DNA of 14,723 nt. It comes from GCA-002772825 sp964560655 (GTDB lineage: Bacteria > Patescibacteriota > Minisyncoccia > GCA-002772825). The notes under the pieces are model-generated. The model was not told the origin of the DNA and made no database searches. It saw only the letters and a list, made by a program, of their open reading frames with translations. Position numbers and translations under genes: made by a program. Location of the stretch: positions 1 to 14,723 of the forward strand of contig CAZLLR010000019.1 in assembly GCA_964560655.1 (NCBI GenBank), given 5' to 3'. Below, in pieces: positions 6,885 through 12,758 of this stretch; position 1 is the first letter of the stretch; the number at the start of each line of letters is the position of its first letter.

Positions 6885-6963
6885 CAGAGCAGTTCTTGCC
6901 CAAGAGGGTATTCTCCTTAAGGAAGAATACCCAGAAAATTCTCTCTTTGAAAAAAAAAGATGA
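6865..6963 (+). CDS. Short ORF (32 residues), possibly the 5' half of a frameshifted 72-residue gene
   Basis: ATG 6865 sits behind GGAGGT with a 5-base gap and reads 32 codons (MAKLLRFRAVLAQEGILL at its start) to TGA at 6961-6963. Just before the stop lies a run of nine A (6950-6958). With eight A, or after slippage, the frame would continue through LFEKKDEVSDVLEGLG to TAA at 7082-7084, giving 72 residues. The 41 codons beyond the run are free of stops and look protein-like, whereas that same frame upstream of the run lacks a good start. I do not recognise either product. The coding DNA also forms a strong hairpin (6906-6932), so an RNA function is an alternative. Confidence 0.5.
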   Translation: MAKLLRFRAVLAQEGILLKEEYPENSLFEKKR

Positions 6964-7084
6964 AGTTTCCGATGTACTTGAAGGGTTGGGAGCGTGCTTT
7001 AAATCTATAGATACTGAGAGAAGATCGTTTAGATTGCTCTTTGTAGGCAATAAAATCTTTTCTAAAAAGTCGGTGTTTTCTTAA
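6896..7084 (+). CDS. Second-frame ORF after the A9 run; likely continuation of the 6865 ORF
   Basis: On its own this frame could start only at TTG 6896, with no SD (62 residues). The more sensible reading is that bases from 6959 encode the C-terminal part of the 6865 ORF, joined across the A9 run by a one-base deletion, sequencing error or slippage. The residues after the junction run DEVSDVLEGLGACFKSIDTE and end KIFSKKSVFS. The final codons and the TAA lie inside the terminator hairpin, which is either genome compaction or a sign that this part is not translated. Confidence 0.35.
   Translation: MPKRVFSLRKNTQKILSLKKKDEVSDVLEGLGACFKSIDTERRSFRLLFVGNKIFSKKSVFS
6906..6932 (+). other. Strong hairpin within the 6865 ORF
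   Basis: GGGTATTCT (6906-6914) pairs perfectly with AGAATACCC (6924-6932), and CCTTAAGG between them is self-complementary. The result is up to 13 bp with a single bulged A, unusual inside a reading frame of this size. Confidence 0.55.
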
Positions 7085-7100
7085 TCACCGGCTTTTCTTT
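7065..7100 (+). terminator. Intrinsic terminator of the small-ORF locus
   Basis: GTCGGTG (7069-7075) pairs with CACCGGC (7086-7092, one G-U), extended by AAAA/TTTT, with a 10-nt loop; then TTTTCTTTTT. On the minus strand CACCGACTTTTT follows the stem, so it could also stop topA transcripts. Confidence 0.85.
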
Positions 7101-7109
7101 TTACCTTCT

Positions 7110-7145
7110 AAACGGCTCAATCTGCCATGGCGGATTGAGTTGTTT
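7110..7145. repeat. 36-bp intergenic palindrome downstream of topA
   Basis: As plus-strand RNA, all 18 positions pair (AAACGGCTCAATC... with ...GATTGAGTTGTTT) if three G-U pairs are allowed; on the minus strand these become A-C mismatches. It shares AACGGCTCAATC with the element at 11555 and lies between the terminator and the topA stop. Confidence 0.75.
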
Positions 7146-7148
7146 ATT

Positions 7149-9320
7149 TTATTTCTTTAGTTTATGCGGATTATGATTTTCACACACCTTGCTTGAACAT
7201 CTATCGGGTATTGTCTTAGTTCCTTCCATCATTAGTGACCCGCATAGCTTGCATATCTCTCCTGTCGGCTTTGCCTTAATGGCAAATTTACATTTAGGGT
7301 AATTATTACAACTGTAGAATAATCCAAATCTTCCTCGTCGTTCTGTTATTTCACCATCTTTACATTCTGGGCAATGAACACCAGTTTTTGCTTTGGCCTC
7401 TTCTTCGGGGCTACTTTTGATGAATTTGCATTTAGGGTAATTAGCGCAAGAGATAAATAAGCCAAACCTCCCTTCGCGTTCTATTAACTTGCCGTCACAT
7501 TTTGGGCATGCCTCACCTGTCTCTTTAGGGCCCTCCATCTCACTGCCATCCATCTTCCTCGCTCCTAGGCAATCAGGGAACTTTGCACAGCTTAAGAATT
7601 TTCCATTCTTGGCTAACTTTATGACCATGGGTCCTTTGCAAAGAGGGCATTTTACCTTTGGGTCTGCGTCACCTAGGTTAGTAATTTTTTCTGCGGATTT
7701 CCCTATTAGTTTTACTTCTTTAGAGAATGGACCATAGAAGGCTTTAAGCATTTTTTCATATTCTCTCTTTCCATCAGCTATATCGTCTAACTTATCTTCC
7801 ATTTCCGCGGTAAAAGAGTCACTTATGTATTGGGTAAAATTATCTTCAAGAAAGGTACTGACTACATCCCCAGTATCGGTAGGGTGTAGAGTTTTACCTT
7901 CTTTTTCTACGTATCCTCTGTCGTTGATAGTCTTTATAATAGAAGCGTAAGTACTCGGTCTACCTATTCCACGCTTCTCCAGTTCTTTCACTAAACCGGC
8001 CTCAGTATATCTACCTGGTGGCTCAGTTTGCTTGGCTTGGCTTTCTACTGTTGATAACTTTAATCTCTCGTCGAGTGAAATCTTTGGGATCTGAGTTTCT
8101 TCGCCTTGTGCTCCAGTGTCTGCAGCAAGCCACCCAGAGAAGATAGTAATACTTCCATTTACAGAAAAATTTGGGATTGATCCACCCTCTGACACATTGG
8201 CTGATAACTTAGTTTTCTGTAGTTTGGCATCTGTCATTTGTGAAGAGACGGTTCTTTCCCAGATCAGTTTATATAATTTTTTCTGCTCGTCATTTGCGCC
8301 AGCTATTTTTTTACTAAAGTTTGTTGGACGGACGGCCTCATGTGCCTCTTGGGCATTTTTGCTTTTAGATTTATATATGCGAGATGTAAGATATTCTTTT
8401 CCGTATTCTTTCTCTATCACCCCGTAGATTTGAGGTAAAGCATCTTTACTGACATTTACGCTATCAGTCCTCATATAAGTGATAAGACCATGCTCGTAGA
8501 GCTTCTGAGCGACCATCATCGTCCTAGAAGGGGAGAAGCCCAAGCGAGAACTGGCTGTTTGCTGTAGTGTAGATGTGGTAAACGGCGCTCGAGGAGATCT
8601 TTTAGCCTCATGTTGCTTTATATTAATTATCTTCCACTCTCCTTGTCGTGCTATTTTTAATATATGGTTTGCCTCTTTTTCATCTTTAGGTTGTTCGTCG
8701 CAGGTAAGTGTCATAACATCTTTTTTTTCTGTCTCAAAGTCTCCCGTAAGAACCCAATAATTTTCTGGTATGAAGGCACGGATTTCACGCTCTCGTTCCA
8801 TTATTATACGAAGGGCTGGGGATTGCACTCTACCAGCAGATAGTCCGTATCGGACTTTCTTCCATATAAGCCCACTTAGGTCATAGCCTACAAGTCTGTC
8901 TAAGACACGCCTGGCTTCTTGAGCCCGGACTAAGTTAGTGTCAATCTTCCTTGGGTGCTTCATCGCTTCTTTGATAGCGTTTTCAGTTATCTCATGGAAG
9001 ACTATTCTTTTCGGGTTCTTGAGCCCACAAGCTTCTTTGATATGCCAAGAAATAGCCTCACCTTCTCTGTCGGGGTCTGTCGCAAGTATCACTTCACTTG
9101 ATTTTTTTGCCACCTCCTTAATCTCTTCCAAGACTTTTTCTTTCCCTTTTGATATCTCGTAGTGTGGTACAAATCCAGCAGGGATGTCGATGGCTTTCTT
9201 ATTGCTCTTAGGCAGGTCACGAATATGCCCCACACTCGCAAGGACAGTGTAGTCACCTTTTAAATATTTAGATATTGTTTTTGTCTTTGTTGGCGACTCG
9301 ACGATAATTAATTTAGTCAT
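7149..9320 (-). CDS. topA: DNA topoisomerase I (type IA)
   Basis: 723 residues. It relaxes negative supercoils by cutting one strand and passing the other. The TOPRIM domain starts at LIIVESPTKTKTI (E8), with SVGHIRDLP (29-37) and TDPDREGE (81-88) carrying the acidic metal-binding residues. The catalytic tyrosine is Y282 in LITYMRTDS, with R284 beside it; SAGRVQSPALR and GIGRPSTYASII are further family blocks. The C-terminus carries four Cys4 zinc ribbons (C558/561/578/584, C605/608/625/631, C650/653/671/677, C690/693/708/713), which bind single strands. The length is below that of E. coli TopA but normal for short bacterial forms. It follows dprA on the same strand after 51 bases, a pairing seen in many bacteria. 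That spacer is A/T-rich, with a weak TATATT but no SD. Confidence 0.97.
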   Translation of the reverse strand: MTKLIIVESPTKTKTISKYLKGDYTVLASVGHIRDLPKSNKKAIDIPAGFVPHYEISKGKEKVLEEIKEVAKKSSEVILATDPDREGEAISWHIKEACGLKNPKRIVFHEITENAIKEAMKHPRKIDTNLVRAQEARRVLDRLVGYDLSGLIWKKVRYGLSAGRVQSPALRIIMEREREIRAFIPENYWVLTGDFETEKKDVMTLTCDEQPKDEKEANHILKIARQGEWKIINIKQHEAKRSPRAPFTTSTLQQTASSRLGFSPSRTMMVAQKLYEHGLITYMRTDSVNVSKDALPQIYGVIEKEYGKEYLTSRIYKSKSKNAQEAHEAVRPTNFSKKIAGANDEQKKLYKLIWERTVSSQMTDAKLQKTKLSANVSEGGSIPNFSVNGSITIFSGWLAADTGAQGEETQIPKISLDERLKLSTVESQAKQTEPPGRYTEAGLVKELEKRGIGRPSTYASIIKTINDRGYVEKEGKTLHPTDTGDVVSTFLEDNFTQYISDSFTAEMEDKLDDIADGKREYEKMLKAFYGPFSKEVKLIGKSAEKITNLGDADPKVKCPLCKGPMVIKLAKNGKFLSCAKFPDCLGARKMDGSEMEGPKETGEACPKCDGKLIEREGRFGLFISCANYPKCKFIKSSPEEEAKAKTGVHCPECKDGEITERRGRFGLFYSCNNYPKCKFAIKAKPTGEICKLCGSLMMEGTKTIPDRCSSKVCENHNPHKLKK

Positions 9321-9371
9321 TACCTATAAGTAGTAATATAAATAATTTTTTTTTGCAAATAATATAGTGTA

Positions 9372-10241
9372 TTAAATATTTTTAAAAATCTTTCCACCCG
9401 CCTCCTTTATAAAGCCTTTTATCTCCATTGTCATGAGTAGTGGATTGATCTCTTTTGGAGATAAGCCAGATAATCGCAAGAGTTCGTCCTTCTCTAGTGG
9501 GTTGTCTATCATATCGAGTATCTGTTTTTCATTATCACTAAAATTTATTTCTTGTTGTCTGTTTTCTTTAGGGTCAAGCCCTAGGGCTTCGACCATCTCA
9601 GTGCTTGAAGTGATAGGTGTGGCGCCTTGCCTTATGAGCTTGTTTGAGCCAGTGGAGTTTAGAGAGAAGATTGACCCTGGCACAGCGTAAACATCCCTAT
9701 CATACTCTAGTGCTAGACGTGCCGTGATAGATGTGCCCGAACGTTCTGGGGCTTCTATGACAAGTGTTGCGTGGGAGAGGCCTGCGATAATCCTGTTTCT
9801 TATGGGGAAGGTGTGTATGCCAGCCGGCATTTTCGGTTCAAACTCAGAGAGAAGAGCCCCTCCACTTTTTATGATATCATCTGCCAAGCGGTGGTTGCTT
9901 CTAGGGTGGAGTACGCTCCTGTCTATGCCAGAACCTGGGACGGCGATAGTCTTTAGACTTGCGTCTAAGGCAGCCCGGTGGGCGATGGCGTCTATACCTA
10001 TCGCAAGTCCACTTACTATAACTATATTATAACCCTTAAGTCCTTCTAGTATCTTTTCACAGGCTTGTTTACCGTAAGTAGAGAATTTTCGCGTACCTAC
10101 CACCCCTAAAAAAATAGAATCTTCGTCAGGAAGATTACCTTCCATGTAAAGTTGCTTTGGCGGGTCGGGAATTTCTTTCAAGAGTGATGGAAACTGGTTA
10201 AAGTTTATTTTTTGTGGTGAATTGGATTTTTCATCTGGCAT
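9372..10241 (-). CDS. dprA: DNA processing protein DprA (Smf)
   Basis: 289 residues. DprA binds incoming single-stranded DNA during natural transformation and loads RecA on it. The Rossmann-like core shows GVVGTRKFSTYG (46-57), SGLAIGIDAIAH (77-88), PGSGIDRSVLHP, LSEFEP, FPIRNRIIAGLS (145-156), ERSGTSITARLALEY and GSNKLIRQGA. A winged-helix domain (about 236-289) closes the C-terminus. There is no N-terminal SAM-like domain, as in many short DprA proteins. The ATG follows a TAAAAT (minus strand, 10254-10249) by 7 bases with no SD, which predicts a leaderless mRNA. The gene diverges from serS across 45 bp and precedes topA. Competence is plausible for such reduced cells, which depend on outside nucleotides, but no uptake genes are visible here. 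Confidence 0.95.
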   Translation of the reverse strand: MPDEKSNSPQKINFNQFPSLLKEIPDPPKQLYMEGNLPDEDSIFLGVVGTRKFSTYGKQACEKILEGLKGYNIVIVSGLAIGIDAIAHRAALDASLKTIAVPGSGIDRSVLHPRSNHRLADDIIKSGGALLSEFEPKMPAGIHTFPIRNRIIAGLSHATLVIEAPERSGTSITARLALEYDRDVYAVPGSIFSLNSTGSNKLIRQGATPITSSTEMVEALGLDPKENRQQEINFSDNEKQILDMIDNPLEKDELLRLSGLSPKEINPLLMTMEIKGFIKEAGGKIFKNI

Positions 10242-10248
10242 GTTGTAT

Positions 10249-10270
10249 ATTTTAACATTTTTGATATTAT
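10249..10270. promoter_or_regulatory. Divergent promoter region dprA / serS with overlapping -10 elements
   Basis: Plus strand: TGATATTAT with -10 TATTAT at 10265-10270 (serS); a TTGTAT at 10243-10248 can be its -35. Minus strand: TATAAT at 10271-10266, sharing almost the same bases, and TAAAAT at 10254-10249, which is placed correctly for a leaderless dprA. The 45-bp spacer leaves no room for separate promoters. Confidence 0.55.
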
Positions 10271-10286
10271 ATAAGAAACTTTACTT

Positions 10287-11549
10287 ATGTTGGATATAAA
10301 ATTTATAAGGGAGAACACGGACTTAGTAAAAGAAGCCGCTCGTAAAAAGCGGATTGATTTTAATGTTGAAGATCTAATTAAGATTGATAATAAGAGGCGA
10401 GAGTTGATTGCTGTAGTGGAGGGTGCTAGAGCTAGACAAAATGAAGCTTCAGGTAAGGTCCACGAGCTTGAAGGAGAGGAAAGAGAAAAAATTATAGCTG
10501 AGATGAAAGAGCTTAAAGAATCCCTACAGAAAGATGAAGAAAAATTAAGGAAAATAGAAGCAGAGTGGAGTGCCCTTATGCTTCAAGTGCCAAACATACC
10601 GGATATCTCTGTGCCGGAAGGCGATAATGATGAGAGCAACCAGGAGATAAGGAGGTGGGGTGAAGCACCTAAGTTTGATTTTGAGTCAAAGAGCCAGGTT
10701 GAGCTTTTAGAAAGTCTTAGTCTTGCAGATTTTGTCCGTGGAGCAAAAGTTTCTGGTTCTCGTAGTTATTTTCTGAAAAATGATGCTGTCCTTTTGACAA
10801 TGGCTCTTTGGCATTTTGCTATAGCCACTTTAAGAGAAGTCGGGTTTAAAGATGTTTTCTTTGCCCCTTCTCTTGCAAGAGAAGAAAGTTTTATAGGCAC
10901 TGGTTGGTTGCCCCAAGGAAAAGACGAGGTGTATCAGACTCAAGACGACCTACTTCTTACAGGGACAAGCGAGGTCTCGATGATGGCGTATCATAAAGAT
11001 GAGATCCTAGATATATCTGACCTGCCAAAGACTTATGTTGCCTTTTCTCCTTGCTACAGAAGGGAGGCTGGAAGTTATGGCAAAGATACAAAAGGACTCG
11101 TGAGGGTGCATGAATTTTATAAACTTGAGCAAGTTGTGCTTTGTGAAGCGAAACACGAGGAGTCTGTGCGCTGGCACGAAGAGATTACCAAGAACTCTGA
11201 GAGTATAATGCAGAAGCTCGGCATCCCATATAGAGTGGTTCTAAATTGCGGAGGAGACCTTGGACTAGGACAGGTGAAGAAGTATGACATAGAAGCCTGG
11301 GTTCCAAGCGAAGGCAAGTACAGAGAAACGCATTCAGCTTCTTATTTCCATGATTTCCAGACTCGTCGCCTTAATATTCGCTATAGAGACAAAGAAGGTA
11401 AAATACGCTTTGCTCACTCTTTAAACAATACGGCTATTGCTACTCCTCGCCTTCTTGTGCCACTTCTTGAGAATTACCAAAAGGCTGATGGGTCAGTAGC
11501 TATCCCAGAAGTTTTGCGTAAATACATGGGAAAAGACACTATTTCTTGA
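10287..11549 (+). CDS. serS: Seryl-tRNA synthetase
   Basis: 420 residues, normal for bacterial class II SerRS. It charges tRNA-Ser (and tRNA-Sec where present) in the cytoplasm. The N-terminal helical arm (about 27-100, rich in Glu/Lys/Arg) grips the long variable arm of tRNA-Ser. The catalytic core shows TGTSEVSMMAYHKDEI, motif 2 FSPCYRREAGSYGKDTKGLV (253-272) with HEFYKLEQV after it, and the serine site YDIEAWVPSEGKYRETHS. Motif 3 reads HSLNNTAIATPRLLVPLLEN (377-396), keeping the ATP-binding arginine (R388) but differing from the more common LNGSGLAVGRTLVAILEN. The start has no SD; the -10 at 10265-10270 gives a leader of about 10 nt. The stop is followed by two hairpins and then the rpsP promoter. 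Confidence 0.97.
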   Translation: MLDIKFIRENTDLVKEAARKKRIDFNVEDLIKIDNKRRELIAVVEGARARQNEASGKVHELEGEEREKIIAEMKELKESLQKDEEKLRKIEAEWSALMLQVPNIPDISVPEGDNDESNQEIRRWGEAPKFDFESKSQVELLESLSLADFVRGAKVSGSRSYFLKNDAVLLTMALWHFAIATLREVGFKDVFFAPSLAREESFIGTGWLPQGKDEVYQTQDDLLLTGTSEVSMMAYHKDEILDISDLPKTYVAFSPCYRREAGSYGKDTKGLVRVHEFYKLEQVVLCEAKHEESVRWHEEITKNSESIMQKLGIPYRVVLNCGGDLGLGQVKKYDIEAWVPSEGKYRETHSASYFHDFQTRRLNIRYRDKEGKIRFAHSLNNTAIATPRLLVPLLENYQKADGSVAIPEVLRKYMGKDTIS

Positions 11550-11554
11550 TTCCC

Positions 11555-11607
11555 AACGGCTCAATCGCTATCTGGCGGCTGAGTCGTTGAATCCGCCGTG
11601 GTGGATT
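11555..11607. repeat. Double hairpin element between serS and rpsP
   Basis: First hairpin: AACGGCTCA (11555-11563) with TGAGTCGTT (11580-11588), with inner CGC/GCG. Second: AATCCGCC (11590-11597) with GGTGGATT (11600-11607, one G-U). The first shares AACGGCTCAATC with the palindrome at 7110; the second resembles that element's core. No T-tract follows directly, so these are not standard terminators. Confidence 0.65.
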
Positions 11608-11634
11608 GACCAAAAATGCCTTTTTTGGTAAGAT
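11606..11634 (+). promoter_or_regulatory. Promoter of rpsP
   Basis: TTGACC (11606-11611), 17-bp spacer, TAAGAT (11629-11634), then six bases to ATG 11641, so the predicted transcript starts at or next to the start codon. The -35 begins in the right arm of the hairpin above. The spacer contains ACCAAAAA/TTTTTTGGT, which could itself fold. Confidence 0.65.
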
Positions 11635-11640
11635 GTTTCA

Positions 11641-12198
11641 ATGCTTAAAATAAGACTACAAAGAGTCGGTAGGAAACATGACCCTAGTTTTAGGGTTGTT
11701 CTTACTGACTCAAGAAAGGCAGCCAGCAAAGGAGAAAAGGAAGTCCTTGGAACTTATGACCCTCGTCGTAATTCTTCAAGCCTAAAGGCAGATAGGATAA
11801 AAGAATGGATGTCTAAAGGAGCTCAGACGTCAGATACAGTACATAATTTGCTTATTAGCTTAAAGATAATTGAAGGGAAAAAGAGAGATGTCCGTCCAAC
11901 TATGAAGGTTGAAGAGAAAGTTTTAGAAGAGAAGGCCCCTGCTTCGGATGCAGAGGTAAAGGCAGAGGAACCGAAAGAAGATAATAAGGCGGAAGAAGTT
12001 AAAGAAGAACCTAAAGCCGAAGCCCCAACAGAGGGAACTATTAAAGAAGAAGTTAAACAAGAGAAACCTACGGAAGAAGAAGCTAAAGCAAAAGAGCCAG
12101 TGGTAGAAGAAGAAATCCCAGTAAAAGAAGAAGCTCCCACTGAGCCTCCTAAAGAGACAGTAGAAAAAGAAGCTAAAGAAAAAGAACAAGAGAAGTAA
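11641..12198 (+). CDS. rpsP: 30S ribosomal protein bS16 with long acidic C-terminal extension
   Basis: Residues 1 to about 85 are bS16: MLKIRLQRVGRKHDPSFRVV, then LGTYDPRR and the diagnostic ADRIKEWMSKGAQTSDTVHN (20 residues). S16 binds 16S rRNA early in 30S assembly. Residues from about 86 to 185 are a low-complexity tail of Lys, Glu, Ala and Pro (for example EEVKEEPKAEAP), more than doubling the usual size of about 80-90. The tail keeps the reading frame and is probably disordered. Codons such as GAAGAA and AAAGAA repeat, so it may have grown by slippage. The gene heads the rpsP-khpA-trmD order conserved in bacteria, has its own leaderless-type promoter, and is followed by a perfect palindrome. 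Confidence 0.95.
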   Translation: MLKIRLQRVGRKHDPSFRVVLTDSRKAASKGEKEVLGTYDPRRNSSSLKADRIKEWMSKGAQTSDTVHNLLISLKIIEGKKRDVRPTMKVEEKVLEEKAPASDAEVKAEEPKEDNKAEEVKEEPKAEAPTEGTIKEEVKQEKPTEEEAKAKEPVVEEEIPVKEEAPTEPPKETVEKEAKEKEQEK

Positions 12199-12204
12199 AA
12201 AAAT

Positions 12205-12244
12205 AAGTCAACCCTAGAAGTTAGCTAACTTCTAGGGTTGACTT
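12205..12244. repeat. Perfect 40-bp palindrome between rpsP and khpA
   Basis: The left arm AAGTCAACCCTAGAAGTTAG (12205-12224) and bases 12225-12244 are exact reverse complements with no spacer. As RNA it gives up to an 18-bp stem. On the minus strand a T-rich stretch follows; on the plus strand only TTTAAATA. The right arm carries TTGACT, the -35 of khpA. Confidence 0.95.
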
Positions 12245-12267
12245 TAAATATGCAAGCCGTGTATTAT
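12238..12267 (+). promoter_or_regulatory. Promoter of khpA
   Basis: TTGACT (12238-12243, in the palindrome arm), 18-bp spacer, TATTAT (12262-12267). The leader would be about 64 nt and contains GTAGC (12280-12284) complementary to GCTAC (12300-12304). A second TAAGAT at 12317-12322, 15 bases before the ATG, is an alternative -10. Confidence 0.55.
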
Positions 12268-12337
12268 AGTCTTAAGAAGGTAGCATAACTGGGTCGATCG
12301 CTACTCATTTATAAAGTAAGATAAAATTCAGAATAAA

Positions 12338-12682
12338 ATGGCAAATACAGATCAGGAATTTCTTGAATACGTTGTTAAAGCAATCGTCGACAATCCAGAC
12401 GCAGTTGAAGTAGACAGGAAAGTTGATGAGATGGGTGTCCTTATGACATTGAAAACAGATTCTGCCGATATGGGAAAGATAATCGGTAGAAGTGGAAACA
12501 CTGCAAAAGCTATTAGGACTCTTCTTAGGGTTGTGGGTATGAAGAATAATGCTCGCGTTAATCTTAAGATAGAAGAACCAGAAGGTGGAACAAGGTCAGA
12601 GAGTATAGAGCAGACAGATAGTCCAATAGAAAGAACAGTCTCTAAAAGTGTTGACGAGGCTATCGACGATTTAAAGATCTAA
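12338..12682 (+). CDS. khpA: KH-domain RNA-binding protein KhpA
   Basis: 114 residues. A single KH domain fills residues 5 to about 80: FLEYVVKAIVDNPDAVEVD, then GKIIGRSGNTAKAIRTLLR with the RNA-binding GxxG loop as GRSG (50-53). In Firmicutes KhpA pairs with KhpB (Jag) and affects cell length and many RNAs. Residues 81-114 form an extra acidic tail (usual length is about 75-85) of unknown role. Its place between rpsP and trmD is the conserved one and supports the call. No SD is visible before the ATG. Confidence 0.93.
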   Translation: MANTDQEFLEYVVKAIVDNPDAVEVDRKVDEMGVLMTLKTDSADMGKIIGRSGNTAKAIRTLLRVVGMKNNARVNLKIEEPEGGTRSESIEQTDSPIERTVSKSVDEAIDDLKI

Positions 12683-12707
12683 TCTTTTAATTTAAAATAG
12701 GAAAGGG

Positions 12708-12740
12708 AAAAGCCATTTCGCTTAGCGAGGTGGCTTTTCT
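12708..12740 (+). terminator. Intrinsic terminator of khpA
   Basis: AAAAGCCA (12708-12715) pairs with TGGCTTTT (12731-12738), continued by TTTCGC/GCGAGG (two G-U) around loop TTA, for a 14-bp stem ending in TTTTCTTG. The trmD promoter begins three bases later. Confidence 0.9.
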
Positions 12741-12742
12741 TG

Positions 12743-12751
12743 TGTTAATAT
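12743..12751 (+). promoter_or_regulatory. Extended -10 promoter of trmD
   Basis: TGTTAATAT: TG at 12743-12744 and -10 TAATAT at 12746-12751, ending 7 bases before ATG 12759. This predicts a leaderless trmD mRNA. Confidence 0.55.
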
Positions 12752-12758
12752 ATTATAA

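Noticed and set aside
11823..12189. Ser-rich and Phe-rich minus-strand ORFs opposite the S16 tail
   Set aside because: They are mirror images of the Glu/Lys codon repeats on the plus strand.
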